From Methylobacter marinus A45 (GTDB lineage Bacteria; Pseudomonadota; Gammaproteobacteria; Methylococcales; Methylomonadaceae), in contig NZ_KB912877.1 of the NCBI RefSeq assembly GCF_000383855.1, positions 3,392,282-3,456,281 on the forward strand: a stretch of DNA of 64,000 nucleotides, read 5' to 3'. Shown here piece by piece: positions 16,403 to 25,475 of this stretch; position 1 is the first letter of the stretch; each line of letters starts with the position of its first letter. The notes beneath the pieces are model-generated. The model was not told where the DNA came from. It searched no databases and was given only the letters and a program-made list of their open reading frames with translations. The translations under genes were made by a program, and so were the position numbers.

Positions 16403-17638
16403 TCATGACGCCGCTCTGTCGAAGGAGGCTCCCAGCATACGGGCCGACGCGCGGATGTGATGCCTTGCCTGCACGCGCTCGCGGGCACGCCGGCCCAAGG
16501 CCAGTAATTGCGCTTCCGATGCTGCGAGGCACTCCTGGATCGCGTCGGCCAGAGCCACCGGATCGTGGGGCGGCACGAGCCAGCCGGTGATTCCGGTTTC
16601 GACCAGTTCGCGCACCGCGCCCACATCCGGAGCGATGGCGGGCCGGCCGATCGCGTATGACTCCATGATCGCTACAGGCAAGCCTTCATCGTGGCTCGAC
16701 AGCACCAGCGCGCGGCATGCCTGCAGGTGCTGCGCGACCTGTTGTTGAGTGCTCCAACCGCGCAGCAGCACGGACGATTCAAGCCCGTGCCGGGTGATTT
16801 GGCGTTCGACTTCCGCGCGTAGCGCGCCATCACCCAGCAACGTCAACTCGAAGGTAACGCCGCGCGCAGCCAGCAGTACGGCCGCTTCGACCAGCAGCAG
16901 TGGATTCTTTTGCGCGTCGAGTCGGGCGACACACACGAGCCGGGGTGCCTGCGTCACCGGAAACGCAGGCCGCGTGAACCATGCCGGATCGAGACCACAG
17001 CGCACAGTGACCAGTTTGTGCCCGGATTCGGAATGACAAGCGCGCATTGCGCGGCGGCCGGTATCGGAGATGACGGCAATGAACGAGGCGTCTGCGATTT
17101 TGCCGGCGAGATTCAGCCGATCGGGCGTTTCGTATTCATGCGGTCCATGAAAAGTCACACTGTAGGTCAGGTTGCACAAGGTGCGGCACAAACGCGCGAC
17201 ATCGGCCGGGTTGGTGCCGAAGTGCACATGAAGGTGAGGGTAGCCAAGCTGCTGCAGCCGCCGTGAAAGTACGCAGGCCAGGGCGAAGTAGCCCAGGTGG
17301 GCAATGGCCGGGCGTTGGCTGGTTCGGGCGTCGGCCAGGCTGCGCCGGAGCGTGAGCAGCGTGCGCCGGGGATGCCTGATCAGCCAGTAGGCGCCCGCCG
17401 CCAGGAATGTATTCAGACCGGAATCCAGCAGCACGCAAGTGCGTTGCGCTTCGTCGCGGTCGAGCGGGTCGATCAGCGGTGCCTGGCTGCGCCGGTGCGT
17501 GAACCGATGGACCGTCCAACCCTCCGCTTCGAGAGCATGAATCTCACGACGGATGAAAGAGTGGCTGGGTGCCGGGTACTGATTGACCAGGTAGGCGACT
17601 TCGCGTCTTCTGTTTTCTGGCGGTTTTGACCCTTCCAT
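16403..17638 (-). CDS. GT4-family glycosyltransferase
   Basis: 411 residues with a two-Rossmann GT-B fold. The N-terminus VAYLVNQYPAPSHSFIRREIHALE is the acceptor-domain start seen in polysaccharide and exosortase-locus transferases; the C-terminal donor site has SSHDEGLPVAIMESYAIGRPAIAPDVGAVRELV. It resembles in layout the transferase at 57709-58947. It lies 7 bp after the radical SAM gene on the same strand, so the two are co-transcribed and may act on one product. GC-rich compared with the main polysaccharide locus. Acceptor and donor are unknown. Confidence 0.88.
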   Translation of the reverse strand: MEGSKPPENRRREVAYLVNQYPAPSHSFIRREIHALEAEGWTVHRFTHRRSQAPLIDPLDRDEAQRTCVLLDSGLNTFLAAGAYWLIRHPRRTLLTLRRSLADARTSQRPAIAHLGYFALACVLSRRLQQLGYPHLHVHFGTNPADVARLCRTLCNLTYSVTFHGPHEYETPDRLNLAGKIADASFIAVISDTGRRAMRACHSESGHKLVTVRCGLDPAWFTRPAFPVTQAPRLVCVARLDAQKNPLLLVEAAVLLAARGVTFELTLLGDGALRAEVERQITRHGLESSVLLRGWSTQQQVAQHLQACRALVLSSHDEGLPVAIMESYAIGRPAIAPDVGAVRELVETGITGWLVPPHDPVALADAIQECLAASEAQLLALGRRARERVQARHHIRASARMLGASFDRAAS

Positions 17639-17645
17639 CAGGCAG

Positions 17646-19271
17646 TCACATCACGCCTTCGAATTCGCGGGCGCGCGGTGAAAGCTCTCGGCTGTTGATG
17701 CGGTGCACAGCTGCCAGCAGGTGCATGACGGCTTTACGATGCGACGCGGTTTCGAGCTCACCGTAGTGATGTTCAACCTGCGCTGTGCGCGGGTTGGTGC
17801 TGACGATGCTGAAGTTCGCAGGTTGCTGTCCGGGTTTTTGTATGGCGTTGCGATGCAGCGTCGTGCCCATGATGACCTGGAGCCGGTTTAGCGATACTCT
17901 TTCGATGACATCGACGTGCCGCTCGAGAAATTCCGCGCTGGCGCGCACATCGGCGGCCGTCTCGCCCGGGTAGCCGAGAATCATCGTGCAGCGGCAGGAG
18001 ATGCCGGCGGCCGAGGCATTATGCAGAAAGGCGCTGATTGCATCGAGCTGCGTTCCTTTTTTCATCAGATCGATGAGGCGCTGGCTTCCGGATTCGAGAC
18101 CGGTGCTCAGCCTGACACAGCCGCTCGCGGCGGCGGCCCGCAGGTCGGATTCCGTGAGTCCGGTATCTGCCTCGCTGCCCATATGCACGGCGGCGATCCA
18201 TTGCGCGCCCGGCACGACGTCCTGCATGCCGGCGATGAGCGAGCGCCACATGTTGACGTTACTGTTAAGTTTCAGGTCAGTGAACACGAATCGGGACGCC
18301 CGATATCGCTGATAATGGCTGGCAAGTTCGTTCAATACGTTTTCGGGACTGCGGCTGCGGTAGGTGCGTCCCGCAGTGCTGGAGACGTCGCTGCAGAAGG
18401 TGCATGCTCCCCAACCGCAGCCACGGCCGGTTATAACCGGAATGATGCGGTTCGGGTAAGCTGACCAGGGGAAGTCGCTGAAATCGGGGTAGGGCACCGC
18501 ATCAAGCGCCTTTTCCGGCGCGGCAATTCTGCCTCTGATCTCGCCTTGCGGACCCATTGTCATCATGCCTTGATGCAAAGTCACATCGCCGCCGGCCAGC
18601 AGCGTTTTCAGTATGGCGGGCAGCCGCAGTTCGACCTCGCCGGCGGCAAGTGCGGACAATCCGGGGATAGCGCTCCAGTCCTTGATGACCTCGGGCTGCG
18701 CGAAATACGGACCGCCGATCACAACCGGAATCCCCTGATCATGACAGATGGCACAGATCCGTTCGCAGACGTTGCGGTACATCAGGTATGTCGAAATCAT
18801 CACGGCTTGTGGACGGGCGCGCTCCAGTTCGGCCTGGAATTCTTTAATCAAGTGTTCCTCATGCGCGGTGACTTCGGACAGCCGGCTAGAGGCGAGCCGA
18901 CTGCGCCATTGCCGGATTTTGGCGCTGCCGGACGTTGCGGCGCGGTGGTTCAATTTGGCAGCCAGCAAGCTGAATCTGTGGGGCCGTGCTTCTCGCGTGA
19001 CACCATGAACGCCAATCATGAGCGGCGCGAACACACTGACGCGCACGTTCGAAGCGCGCAGGATCGAGGCAAGGTAGCCAATGGGCAAAGTCGGGTAACG
19101 GGAGAAATTGTTCAGATCGACGAGCAACACAGTAATTTGATCGTCTGTCAATCCTGCCTTGAGACGTGGGCTGGTATTCGGCAGGATGGATGTTTTTTCA
19201 TAATTTATACGCCGCATTTCAAAGTTGCTTTTCCAGAGGCTTTTCTTTGTTTTCTTTTTGACTTCTTCCAT
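17646..19271 (-). CDS. B12-binding radical SAM protein
   Basis: 541 residues from the ATG at 19271, chosen because AAAGGAA precedes it; the frame continues 42 codons upstream without a ribosome site. The first ~240 residues resemble a cobalamin-binding domain (VLLVDLNNFSRYPTLPIGYLASIL, VVIGGPYFAQPE), though the DxHxxG base-off motif is not obvious. The radical SAM core has Cys285, Cys290 and Cys293 in GCGWGACTFC, a CX4CX2C spacing with one residue more than the textbook CX3CX2C. TGLESGSQRLIDLMKKG and TMILGYPGET are further radical SAM landmarks. The substrate is unknown; the paired glycosyltransferase suggests a sugar, lipid or peptide product. Confidence 0.88.
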   Translation of the reverse strand: MEEVKKKTKKSLWKSNFEMRRINYEKTSILPNTSPRLKAGLTDDQITVLLVDLNNFSRYPTLPIGYLASILRASNVRVSVFAPLMIGVHGVTREARPHRFSLLAAKLNHRAATSGSAKIRQWRSRLASSRLSEVTAHEEHLIKEFQAELERARPQAVMISTYLMYRNVCERICAICHDQGIPVVIGGPYFAQPEVIKDWSAIPGLSALAAGEVELRLPAILKTLLAGGDVTLHQGMMTMGPQGEIRGRIAAPEKALDAVPYPDFSDFPWSAYPNRIIPVITGRGCGWGACTFCSDVSSTAGRTYRSRSPENVLNELASHYQRYRASRFVFTDLKLNSNVNMWRSLIAGMQDVVPGAQWIAAVHMGSEADTGLTESDLRAAAASGCVRLSTGLESGSQRLIDLMKKGTQLDAISAFLHNASAAGISCRCTMILGYPGETAADVRASAEFLERHVDVIERVSLNRLQVIMGTTLHRNAIQKPGQQPANFSIVSTNPRTAQVEHHYGELETASHRKAVMHLLAAVHRINSRELSPRAREFEGVM

Positions 19272-19900
19272 TGCGTGTTCCTTTAAATAACCATAATCAG
19301 CCCACCTAACCGCTTCCGGCCCTCGCAAGTATGAATCCGCATGCCGGCAATGTTTCATAGTCAGGCAAAGCCAGCATATCGAAACGTTACGAGTCATTCT
19401 CCGCAGCCGCGTAGCATGTGTTTTTTGATCTATTGTTAATAAGTATTGCTCCAGTGAGGGTACGTCGATTAGTAGCTTCGCGAAGACATGGATTCTGGGT
19501 TTTGCGGGTTAATGATAGTGTCGTTCCACGGCCTAAGCGTTACGGCAACGCTAATTATTTTTTATATATTGCCCTTTCCGGGTTTACGTACAGGACTGCT
19601 TCCAACACTGGAACTCTGTTGATCCCCAATCTGTGTATCTGAATCCGCTTAAACGGCAATTCGCTGCGCGGGCGGATCGGTCACCACCGAGGATTCACGT
19701 CCGCGGCCAATGACAGTATCGGGAATGCTACCATAGTTGCGGGCAGCTTACATCAGCGCCTTGCGCTTCGGGCCGGTTAAGGGTTTTGTTGTTTTATTAA
19801 GGCTGTGATGTTTAATACAGGCGGAATTCGCAAGAGAAGCAAATACCGTAAGTGGAGTTGAAGCCGTCTATCGCCAGATGCTATTAATCATTGCTGATCA

Positions 19901-20324
19901 ATAGCATCTGTACGGTGTTTAGAGCGTTTATTCATTAGTCGGAAACATTACCTTCAGACATGCGTCGCCATGAAAAACAAGCCATTCACTGACCGATAGG
20001 GCATTTCCTCGTTCCCACGCGGGAGAGACTGTGAAAGTATTCAATTTAAAGGGTTTAACCACGAAGGACACGAACGCCTCCAAGGATGGAGGCGGTAGAA
20101 TTGCGTCTGGAACAGCAATCGAGAGCACGAAGTTTTAAGTATTTGATTAACTTAATTTTTTCTTCGTGTCCTCGGCAACTGCTCCTGCGTTGCTCTACCT
20201 CCTGCATCCCTGCAGTCGTTCGTGATCTTCGTGGTGAATAAGGCTTTTTATGACGTTTTTCACTAATTCTTTCACAGCCTCGGGAGCATGGGAACCAGGG
20301 AAATAGTATCTGTACGGTGTTTAG
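19901..20324. repeat. Direct-repeat pair enclosing the mobile element
   Basis: ATAGCATCTGTACGGTGTTT (plus AG) at 19901-19922 recurs at 20303-20324 with one change. The left copy is itself part of a dyad with CAGATGCTATT near 19876. The pair encloses about 380 bp including the element at 20025-20281, suggesting an older insertion or duplication. Confidence 0.7.
20025..20281. mobile_element. MITE-like element, 257 bp, inserted in a REP palindrome
   Basis: Left end GAGACTGTGAAAGTATTC and right end, inverted, GAGGCTGTGAAAGAATT. GGGA is duplicated at 20021-20024 and 20282-20285. Removing the element and one GGGA restores GTTCCC-acgcgggagcat-GGGAAC, a palindrome. The ends match the element at 5430-5547; both then continue TTTAACCAC. 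The interior carries its own ACCACGAAGGACACGAA and inverted TTCGTGTCCT / CTTCGTGGT segments, so it may be two nested repeats. Confidence 0.75.
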
Positions 20325-20341
20325 CTGTGGCTGATTTCGCC

Positions 20342-22159
20342 TTATATCAAGGTTTTCATATATTCCACCAGTGCCCAGCGTTCTTCATCGGTGTAATCCC
20401 GATAAGTGCCGTCCTCTTTTTTGGTCTGGGTATAGCCAGGGCCGCTATGTCCGGTATTCCAGTTACCTGTTAACGTTGTATCGAATTCAAATCCTTTTTT
20501 GCCATCGGTTTTGTAACCGACCTGCACGGGGTCGAATTCATTCGTCCCGACAAAGAATTTTTTCACGCGTTGATCTTCAGGCAGCAGGAGCTGATACAGA
20601 TTAGGCACTGAGCCATTATGCAAAAACGGCGCTGTCGCCCAGATGCCATTAAGCGGCCGGGCCTTATAAGTTGACACAAGTGATAACGGCGCATCCACCA
20701 GAGGAGGGGTGCGCATTCCGCTCAACCGGAATGCCAATTCCTGCAACTCTTTTTCCGGCAGGCCGGTTTCGGCCAGTTTGCGTTGTATCGCTCCTTTGAC
20801 TGCCGCTTTCAGGATCAATACCCTGGAAACTTCTTCCTGGGCTTGTACTTCCTTAGGCTCCAGATAATTCCTAAGCGCTCCCGGATTGGCTTTGTAGGCA
20901 AGAATATTCTGTATCATCTGCGGGTCGGTACCGATTTCCTGCAATGTCTTGGCGGATACCGTGGTAACGAATTGCTTGCCGAACTGATTTTTTGGCGTCA
21001 TCGGGAAATTGCCGGCCGCATCGCGTATATGGTGGCACTGCACGCAATCCTGGGCATAAAGCTGCTTGCCCATCTCCGCTTTAACCGGATCAATTTTGCC
21101 CAGGTGCTCAGCGGGCCAGGCCGGTGCCTGCAGCTTTTCGACATAGCCTTCCAGGCGGTCGAGGTTCTGAATATTGACTGTCGAGGTAAATTGGCCGGTG
21201 GCCGGAGTACCCGTCAGTTTGAGGTGCGCATAGACGCCCATGACTTCGCCGACATTCCTGGCCAATGGATTGCCCGCGGAGCTATTGTATTGAACCCAGT
21301 CCAGTTGCGGAGTGGTCCATAGAAACGGGTAACTGACCGGCGCGTCGGAAGGGCGCTTATTGCCGGGAATGTCTAAATTGGTCGCGCAGATACGGTTTAA
21401 AATCGCGCCGAACGCATCCAGTCTGCCATGGCCATAAGGCACGCTGCCTTTGTTCAATTTGACAAGGTCGTCTAAAACCTGGGTATAGGCTATCACACGC
21501 TCTTTAAGCGCATCCTGCTCGCCCTGATTCCAGTTGGGATCAAGCACCCTGCGGGCGAAACGGGACATTTTATCGGGATTTGACGTGGTGGCCTTCAGGG
21601 ATTCCACCAGCTGGGTCAGAAAACCTTCATGATCGGCGTGCGAGGAGCCGCCGTCGATACGAATGAGGTGGCCGTTATAATTAATCTGTGACGTGTGGCA
21701 GTTGGAGCAGGTCTGTCCGAGCCAGGTGTCGGTTACGGGATATTTGTCCTGGTTATAAGACGCGCCCAGGAATTCTTTTTTGATATTGAACGAAATGGCG
21801 GCCGGATTCTCGTTTTTGACAAAACCGATGGGCAAGCCGTCAGGATTGAGGTTTTTATCGGCCTTTTGAGGAATATACCCCAGTTTTTTCATGTTTTCAT
21901 CCGAGCGAAACAGCCCGTCATTATCACTTTGCTCCAGAGCGAGAAACCAGTGATAGGGTAATAATTCAGAACCTTGAGATAAATAATAGAAAGCCTGCCG
22001 ATCGTCATCGGTCCAGCCCTGGTCGAGAAAAACCACGTCCGCCTTATTATCAGGTCGATTTATACCGCCATTTTTAAAAGGATGGGTGCCATCGCAACCT
22101 GTGGTTGTGGCCAGCAAGGTTGGAATCAACAGGGTTATAAGTCGACTATTAAATGACAT
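20342..22159 (-). CDS. Exported two-haem cytochrome c (peroxidase/RoxA-like)
   Basis: 605 residues from the ATG at 22159, preceded by GGAG; the frame opens 12 codons earlier without a ribosome site. The N-terminus is a signal peptide with a possible but weak lipobox (ATTTGC). Two c-type haem motifs are present, CSNCH in the first half and CVQCH in the second, as in di-haem peroxidases and MauG-like enzymes. Blocks such as QGWTDDDRQAFYYLSQGSEL and PYHWFLALEQ resemble, from memory, the RoxA/RoxB and surface-cytochrome group found in methanotrophs; this finer placement is inference. It stands alone on the minus strand. Likely periplasmic or surface exposed. Confidence 0.82.
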   Translation of the reverse strand: MSFNSRLITLLIPTLLATTTGCDGTHPFKNGGINRPDNKADVVFLDQGWTDDDRQAFYYLSQGSELLPYHWFLALEQSDNDGLFRSDENMKKLGYIPQKADKNLNPDGLPIGFVKNENPAAISFNIKKEFLGASYNQDKYPVTDTWLGQTCSNCHTSQINYNGHLIRIDGGSSHADHEGFLTQLVESLKATTSNPDKMSRFARRVLDPNWNQGEQDALKERVIAYTQVLDDLVKLNKGSVPYGHGRLDAFGAILNRICATNLDIPGNKRPSDAPVSYPFLWTTPQLDWVQYNSSAGNPLARNVGEVMGVYAHLKLTGTPATGQFTSTVNIQNLDRLEGYVEKLQAPAWPAEHLGKIDPVKAEMGKQLYAQDCVQCHHIRDAAGNFPMTPKNQFGKQFVTTVSAKTLQEIGTDPQMIQNILAYKANPGALRNYLEPKEVQAQEEVSRVLILKAAVKGAIQRKLAETGLPEKELQELAFRLSGMRTPPLVDAPLSLVSTYKARPLNGIWATAPFLHNGSVPNLYQLLLPEDQRVKKFFVGTNEFDPVQVGYKTDGKKGFEFDTTLTGNWNTGHSGPGYTQTKKEDGTYRDYTDEERWALVEYMKTLI

Positions 22160-22741
22160 ATAGAACTCCAGAATATTTTTATTATTTTTAATCAAAATCC
22201 GGATTATTTAGATTCCCCCCGTCTAGCCTTCCCCATCAGGAGAGGGAAGAATAGCGCCGGATTTTGAAGCGTGATGAGTATAGTTAAGACAGTTCCGAAA
22301 AAAATCGGAACTGAGTCAAGTATAGTCGACAGAACTAGATTCATTAAGTTGTTTTGTATTTCTTTTTTAGATAATTATTCGATCCCGGTTTTCTTGATTA
22401 TGAATAATTAACAGGTATTTTATAAGGTATTTGCATTTACTTTTGCTGGTATGAGTATAGTGCGAATGAATTAGCACTTACGGAAGGCATGATTTATCGG
22501 CGGGCCGCCGAGAACGGTAAACGGGGATAAAAATCGCTCAACATCGCTCGGTAATTGTCTTTTTAGCACTATTGTTTAAAGTCAGTGGATTATATTTATC
22601 AGTGCCCGTTGAATAAATGATGTTACTACGGACAGATAGTCATGCCGCCCGGTGGTGGGAGCGATGCCCACATCGCGACTTGCCGGGCGGTTTAAATCGC
22701 GATGTAGGCATCGCTCCCACGGGACGGTATCCGCCCCTATC
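22160..22741. other. Gene-free gap between cytochrome and maiA
   Basis: 582 bp. The part next to 22160 must carry the cytochrome promoter, but no clear -35/-10 pair stands out. An AGTTCCGA-n6-TCGGAACT dyad is at about 22291-22312, and a REP palindrome is at 22655-22720. No credible ORF was seen. Confidence 0.7.
22655..22720. repeat. GTGGGAGCGA palindrome repeat, copy B
   Basis: Left arm GTGGGAGCGATGCCCACATC (then GCGA) and right arm TCGCGATGTAGGCATCGCTC (then CCAC) are inverted with one mismatch. The copy lies 21 bp beyond the maiA stop, at the end of the tyrosine operon, where it could protect mRNA 3' ends. Confidence 0.85.
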
Positions 22742-23392
22742 CTAATCTTCCGCATCGGGCTGATTTTCAGGCGCGGCATTCTGGAACGCGGACTGCTGCA
22801 TGCAGTTTTCATAAATGCGGCTGATCAAAGGAAATTCGTGCATCTCGCAGTTAAAACGCAAGGCGTTATAAACCTGCGGAATCAGAAACACATCAGCCAT
22901 GCCGGGGCGGTCGCCCAGGCAATACAGGCCATTGCAGTCATGCTGTTCCAGCAACAGCTCCAGCGCGGACAAACCGTTCTGAACCCAATGGCAGTACCAG
23001 GCGTGCCGCGCGTCGTCATAATTCAGCGTGTCCTTGAGATATTGCAGTACGCGCAGGTTGTTAAGCGGATGAATGTCGCAGGCAATCAGTTGCGCCAGGG
23101 AACGCATATAGGCCCGGTCAACGGCCGATTCCGGCAGCAATGCGGGGCTGGGATACATCTCTTCCAGGTACTCGATAATCGCCGAGGATTGGGTCAGCAC
23201 GGTACCGCCGTCGATCAGGGTCGGCACCAGGCCCTGGGGATTAAGCCTCAGGTAATCCTCCCGATGTTGTTCGCCGCCGCTTCTCAGCAGATGGATGGGG
23301 CGGATCTGGTAATCGATTCGTTTGATGTTCAGCGCGATCCGCACCCGGAACGAGGCGGAGCTTCTGTAATAACTGTACAAGATTATGGACAT
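22742..23392 (-). CDS. maiA: Maleylacetoacetate isomerase (zeta-class GST)
   Basis: 216 residues. Converts maleylacetoacetate to fumarylacetoacetate with glutathione. The N-terminal thioredoxin-like domain has SSASFRVRIALN at residues 11-22; the family norm is SSCSxRVRIAL, with Ser as the glutathione-activating residue, here with Ala in place of Cys. NPQGLVPTLIDGG and LTQSSAIIEYLEE form the glutathione site; the C-terminal helical domain includes GDRPGMADVFLIPQVYNALRF. Context decides the role: it overlaps fah by 10 bp and ends the hpd-hmgA-fah-maiA operon. Confidence 0.93.
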   Translation of the reverse strand: MSIILYSYYRSSASFRVRIALNIKRIDYQIRPIHLLRSGGEQHREDYLRLNPQGLVPTLIDGGTVLTQSSAIIEYLEEMYPSPALLPESAVDRAYMRSLAQLIACDIHPLNNLRVLQYLKDTLNYDDARHAWYCHWVQNGLSALELLLEQHDCNGLYCLGDRPGMADVFLIPQVYNALRFNCEMHEFPLISRIYENCMQQSAFQNAAPENQPDAED

Positions 23393-24363
23393 GGCTTGAC
23401 GACCTGCTCGATGGCACCGAAGATGGACTGTCCCTGCGACGTTAACATTTCTATCCTGACCCGGTCCCCATAATACATGAAGGGTGTCACGGCCGCACCG
23501 GATTCCACGATTTCAACGACGCGTTGCTCGACAATGCACGAACAGCCGGCCGCCCGATCATAATTGCTGACCGTGCCCGAGCCGATAATCGTGCCGGCAC
23601 CCAGGCTGCGCGTTTTGGCGGCGTGCTGGATCAGGTGCGCAAAATCAAATTGCATGTCGGTGCCGGCATCGGCCTGGCCAAATAATTGATCATTCCAATG
23701 CACGGTCAGCGGCCGATGCAGTTTATTGTCCCGCCAGGCGTCAGCCAGTTCATCAAGCGTCACGGCGACAGGCGAGAAGGCACTGGCTGGCTTGCCATGC
23801 AGAAAGCCGAAGCCCTTGGCCAGTTCACCGGGAATCAGGTGGCGTAAGGACACGTCATTGACCAGCATGACCAGTTGGATATGGGCGGCGGCGTCAGCCG
23901 CCGAAACGCCCAGGGGAACGTCATCGGTAATCACAGCGACTTCGGCTTCGAAATCGATGCCGTAGTCTTCACTGGCGGCAAGGATGGCGTCACAGGCGCC
24001 GAGCAAGATATCGGAGCCGCCCTGATACATCAGCGGGTCCTCGAGCAACGCGGGCGGTAATTCAGCGCCCCTGGCCTTGCGCACGCGCTCGACATGGCTC
24101 AGGTAAGCGCTGCCGTCCAGCCATTGATAAGCCCTGGGCAGCGGCGCGGCCATCTGCTCCGGCCTGAACGGCTTCGATTCGCAGGCACCGTTGTTCAGTG
24201 CCCGATAGATGTCTTCCAGCCGGGGGCGGATGTTCCGCCAGTCGTCCAGGGCCGCTTGCAGGGTCGGCGCAATATCAGGCGCTGCGACATAGTGCCTCAG
24301 TTGCCTGTCGACCACGACCAGTTCGCCGTCCCGGTGCCTTGTTTTAAGCGTGCCGAGTTTCAT
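23383..24363 (-). CDS. Fumarylacetoacetate hydrolase family protein
   Basis: 326 residues from the ATG at 24363, which overlaps the hmgA stop as ATGA; nine upstream codons lie inside hmgA and were not used. The enzyme should cleave fumarylacetoacetate to fumarate and acetoacetate, the last ring-derived step of tyrosine breakdown. The FAH fold is shown by DYGIDFEAEVAVITDDVPLG (metal-binding acidic residues), VMLVNDVSLR, FAHLIQHAAKTRSLGAGTIIGSGTVSN and GDRVRIEML. Its N-terminal SH3-like part (KLGTLKTRHRDGELVVVD) is typical of the bacterial tyrosine-pathway version. Confidence 0.92.
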   Translation of the reverse strand: MKLGTLKTRHRDGELVVVDRQLRHYVAAPDIAPTLQAALDDWRNIRPRLEDIYRALNNGACESKPFRPEQMAAPLPRAYQWLDGSAYLSHVERVRKARGAELPPALLEDPLMYQGGSDILLGACDAILAASEDYGIDFEAEVAVITDDVPLGVSAADAAAHIQLVMLVNDVSLRHLIPGELAKGFGFLHGKPASAFSPVAVTLDELADAWRDNKLHRPLTVHWNDQLFGQADAGTDMQFDFAHLIQHAAKTRSLGAGTIIGSGTVSNYDRAAGCSCIVEQRVVEIVESGAAVTPFMYYGDRVRIEMLTSQGQSIFGAIEQVVKPCP

Positions 24364-25475
24364 TTCCAGGAATCCACATAGTCCGGCCATTCGATAGCCG
24401 TGGCCTGTTCGCAGACGGCCAGGGCATCGCGGGTATCCACCATGACGGCCACTTCATCGGTCATGCCGCTGCGCTTGCTGTCGGCATTTTTCAGCGCCTT
24501 CGGATGCGGGCCGTGCGGAATGCCGCTCGGATGCAGCGTCATCATGCCCGGATAGATATGATCGCGGGAAAAAAACTGGCCGTAGTGGTAAAAAATCAGC
24601 TCGTCGTAATCGTCATTGCTGTGGAAAAACGGCACATTCAGGACATGGGGGTCGGATTCAAACGGCCGCGGCACAAACGTGCAGACGACGAAACGGCTGG
24701 CGACAAACGTGCTGTGCGCCGACGGCGGCACATGATAGCGATGGCTCATCAACGGCCTGATATCGCGCCAGTTCAGGCGCGCCGGCATCAAGGTGCCGTG
24801 CCAGCCGACCGCATCCAGCGGATTGAACGGATAGGTGATGGTGCTCAATTGATCGCGACGCTTGACCATGACGCGCCATTCCGCCTCATCCTGCTGGGCG
24901 ATAAAGGCCTCATCAATGGCCGGCGTGTCCAGCACCGCCGGATCGAAAATCGCCTGCTGGCTGACCAGGCCTTTGTCCGGCAACCGGTAGCTGTCATTGC
25001 TGGCCTCGATCAACAGCGCCTGGACCGGTTCCGTCACATTCATGCGCCACTGCGTGCCGCGCGGCAGCATCAGGTAATCGCCTTCATTGAAGCCTAAGTG
25101 GCCGTAATCGCAGAACAAATCGCCGGAGCCCTGATGGATAAAAATCAGCTCATCGCCGTCGGCATTGCGCACCAAGTGATCCATGTGCTCTTGCAATGTC
25201 ATAAAACGGATCTGCACATTGGCGTTGGTGAACAGCAAGCTCGCGTGCCAGGGGCAATTGCTGGCCGCGGACAGTTTTTTCGCATCGAAGGCGCGCGGCC
25301 TTAACGGTCCATCGACCGATTGCCAGCCTGTGGGCGGGTGACGATGATGCATCTGCGTCGCCGGCCCGTAAAAGCCTTCCCTGCCCAGTTCGCGCTCGAA
25401 AGTGCCGGCCGGCAGGTCGGCATGTGCCTGACGTGACGCTTGTCCTTCCACTTTGGGTATGCGTATCCAGCTCAT
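24360..25475 (-). CDS. hmgA: Homogentisate 1,2-dioxygenase
   Basis: 371 residues, the shorter bacterial form (the classical enzyme has about 430-445). It opens the ring of homogentisate to maleylacetoacetate using non-haem iron. Seen blocks are GREGFYGPATQMHHRHPPTGW, ADGDELIFIHQGSGDLFCDYGHLGFNEGDYLMLPRGTQWR (cupin), and PFFHSNDDYDELIFYHYGQF ... MTLHPSGIPHGPHP, which hold the likely His/Glu iron ligands. Start TGATG overlap with hpd, stop ATGA overlap with fah. Confidence 0.92.
   Translation of the reverse strand: MSWIRIPKVEGQASRQAHADLPAGTFERELGREGFYGPATQMHHRHPPTGWQSVDGPLRPRAFDAKKLSAASNCPWHASLLFTNANVQIRFMTLQEHMDHLVRNADGDELIFIHQGSGDLFCDYGHLGFNEGDYLMLPRGTQWRMNVTEPVQALLIEASNDSYRLPDKGLVSQQAIFDPAVLDTPAIDEAFIAQQDEAEWRVMVKRRDQLSTITYPFNPLDAVGWHGTLMPARLNWRDIRPLMSHRYHVPPSAHSTFVASRFVVCTFVPRPFESDPHVLNVPFFHSNDDYDELIFYHYGQFFSRDHIYPGMMTLHPSGIPHGPHPKALKNADSKRSGMTDEVAVMVDTRDALAVCEQATAIEWPDYVDSWK

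Larger units (their letters stand above)
19272..20341. other. Gene-poor gap with nested mobile element and direct repeats
   Basis: About 1.07 kb with no convincing gene. A 74-codon frame at 19418-19642 has no ribosome site and no recognisable product. The gap holds a pair of 22-bp direct repeats (19901-19922 and 20303-20324) and, between them, a 257-bp MITE-like element inserted in a palindrome. Confidence 0.75.

Noticed and set aside
19418-19642. 74-codon plus frame in the gap after the radical SAM gene
   Set aside because: No ribosome site, no recognisable domain, and odd composition; likely chance.
22291-22312. AGTTCCGA/TCGGAACT dyad as a terminator
   Set aside because: Neither strand has a T-run after the hairpin, and it lies upstream, not downstream, of the cytochrome gene.
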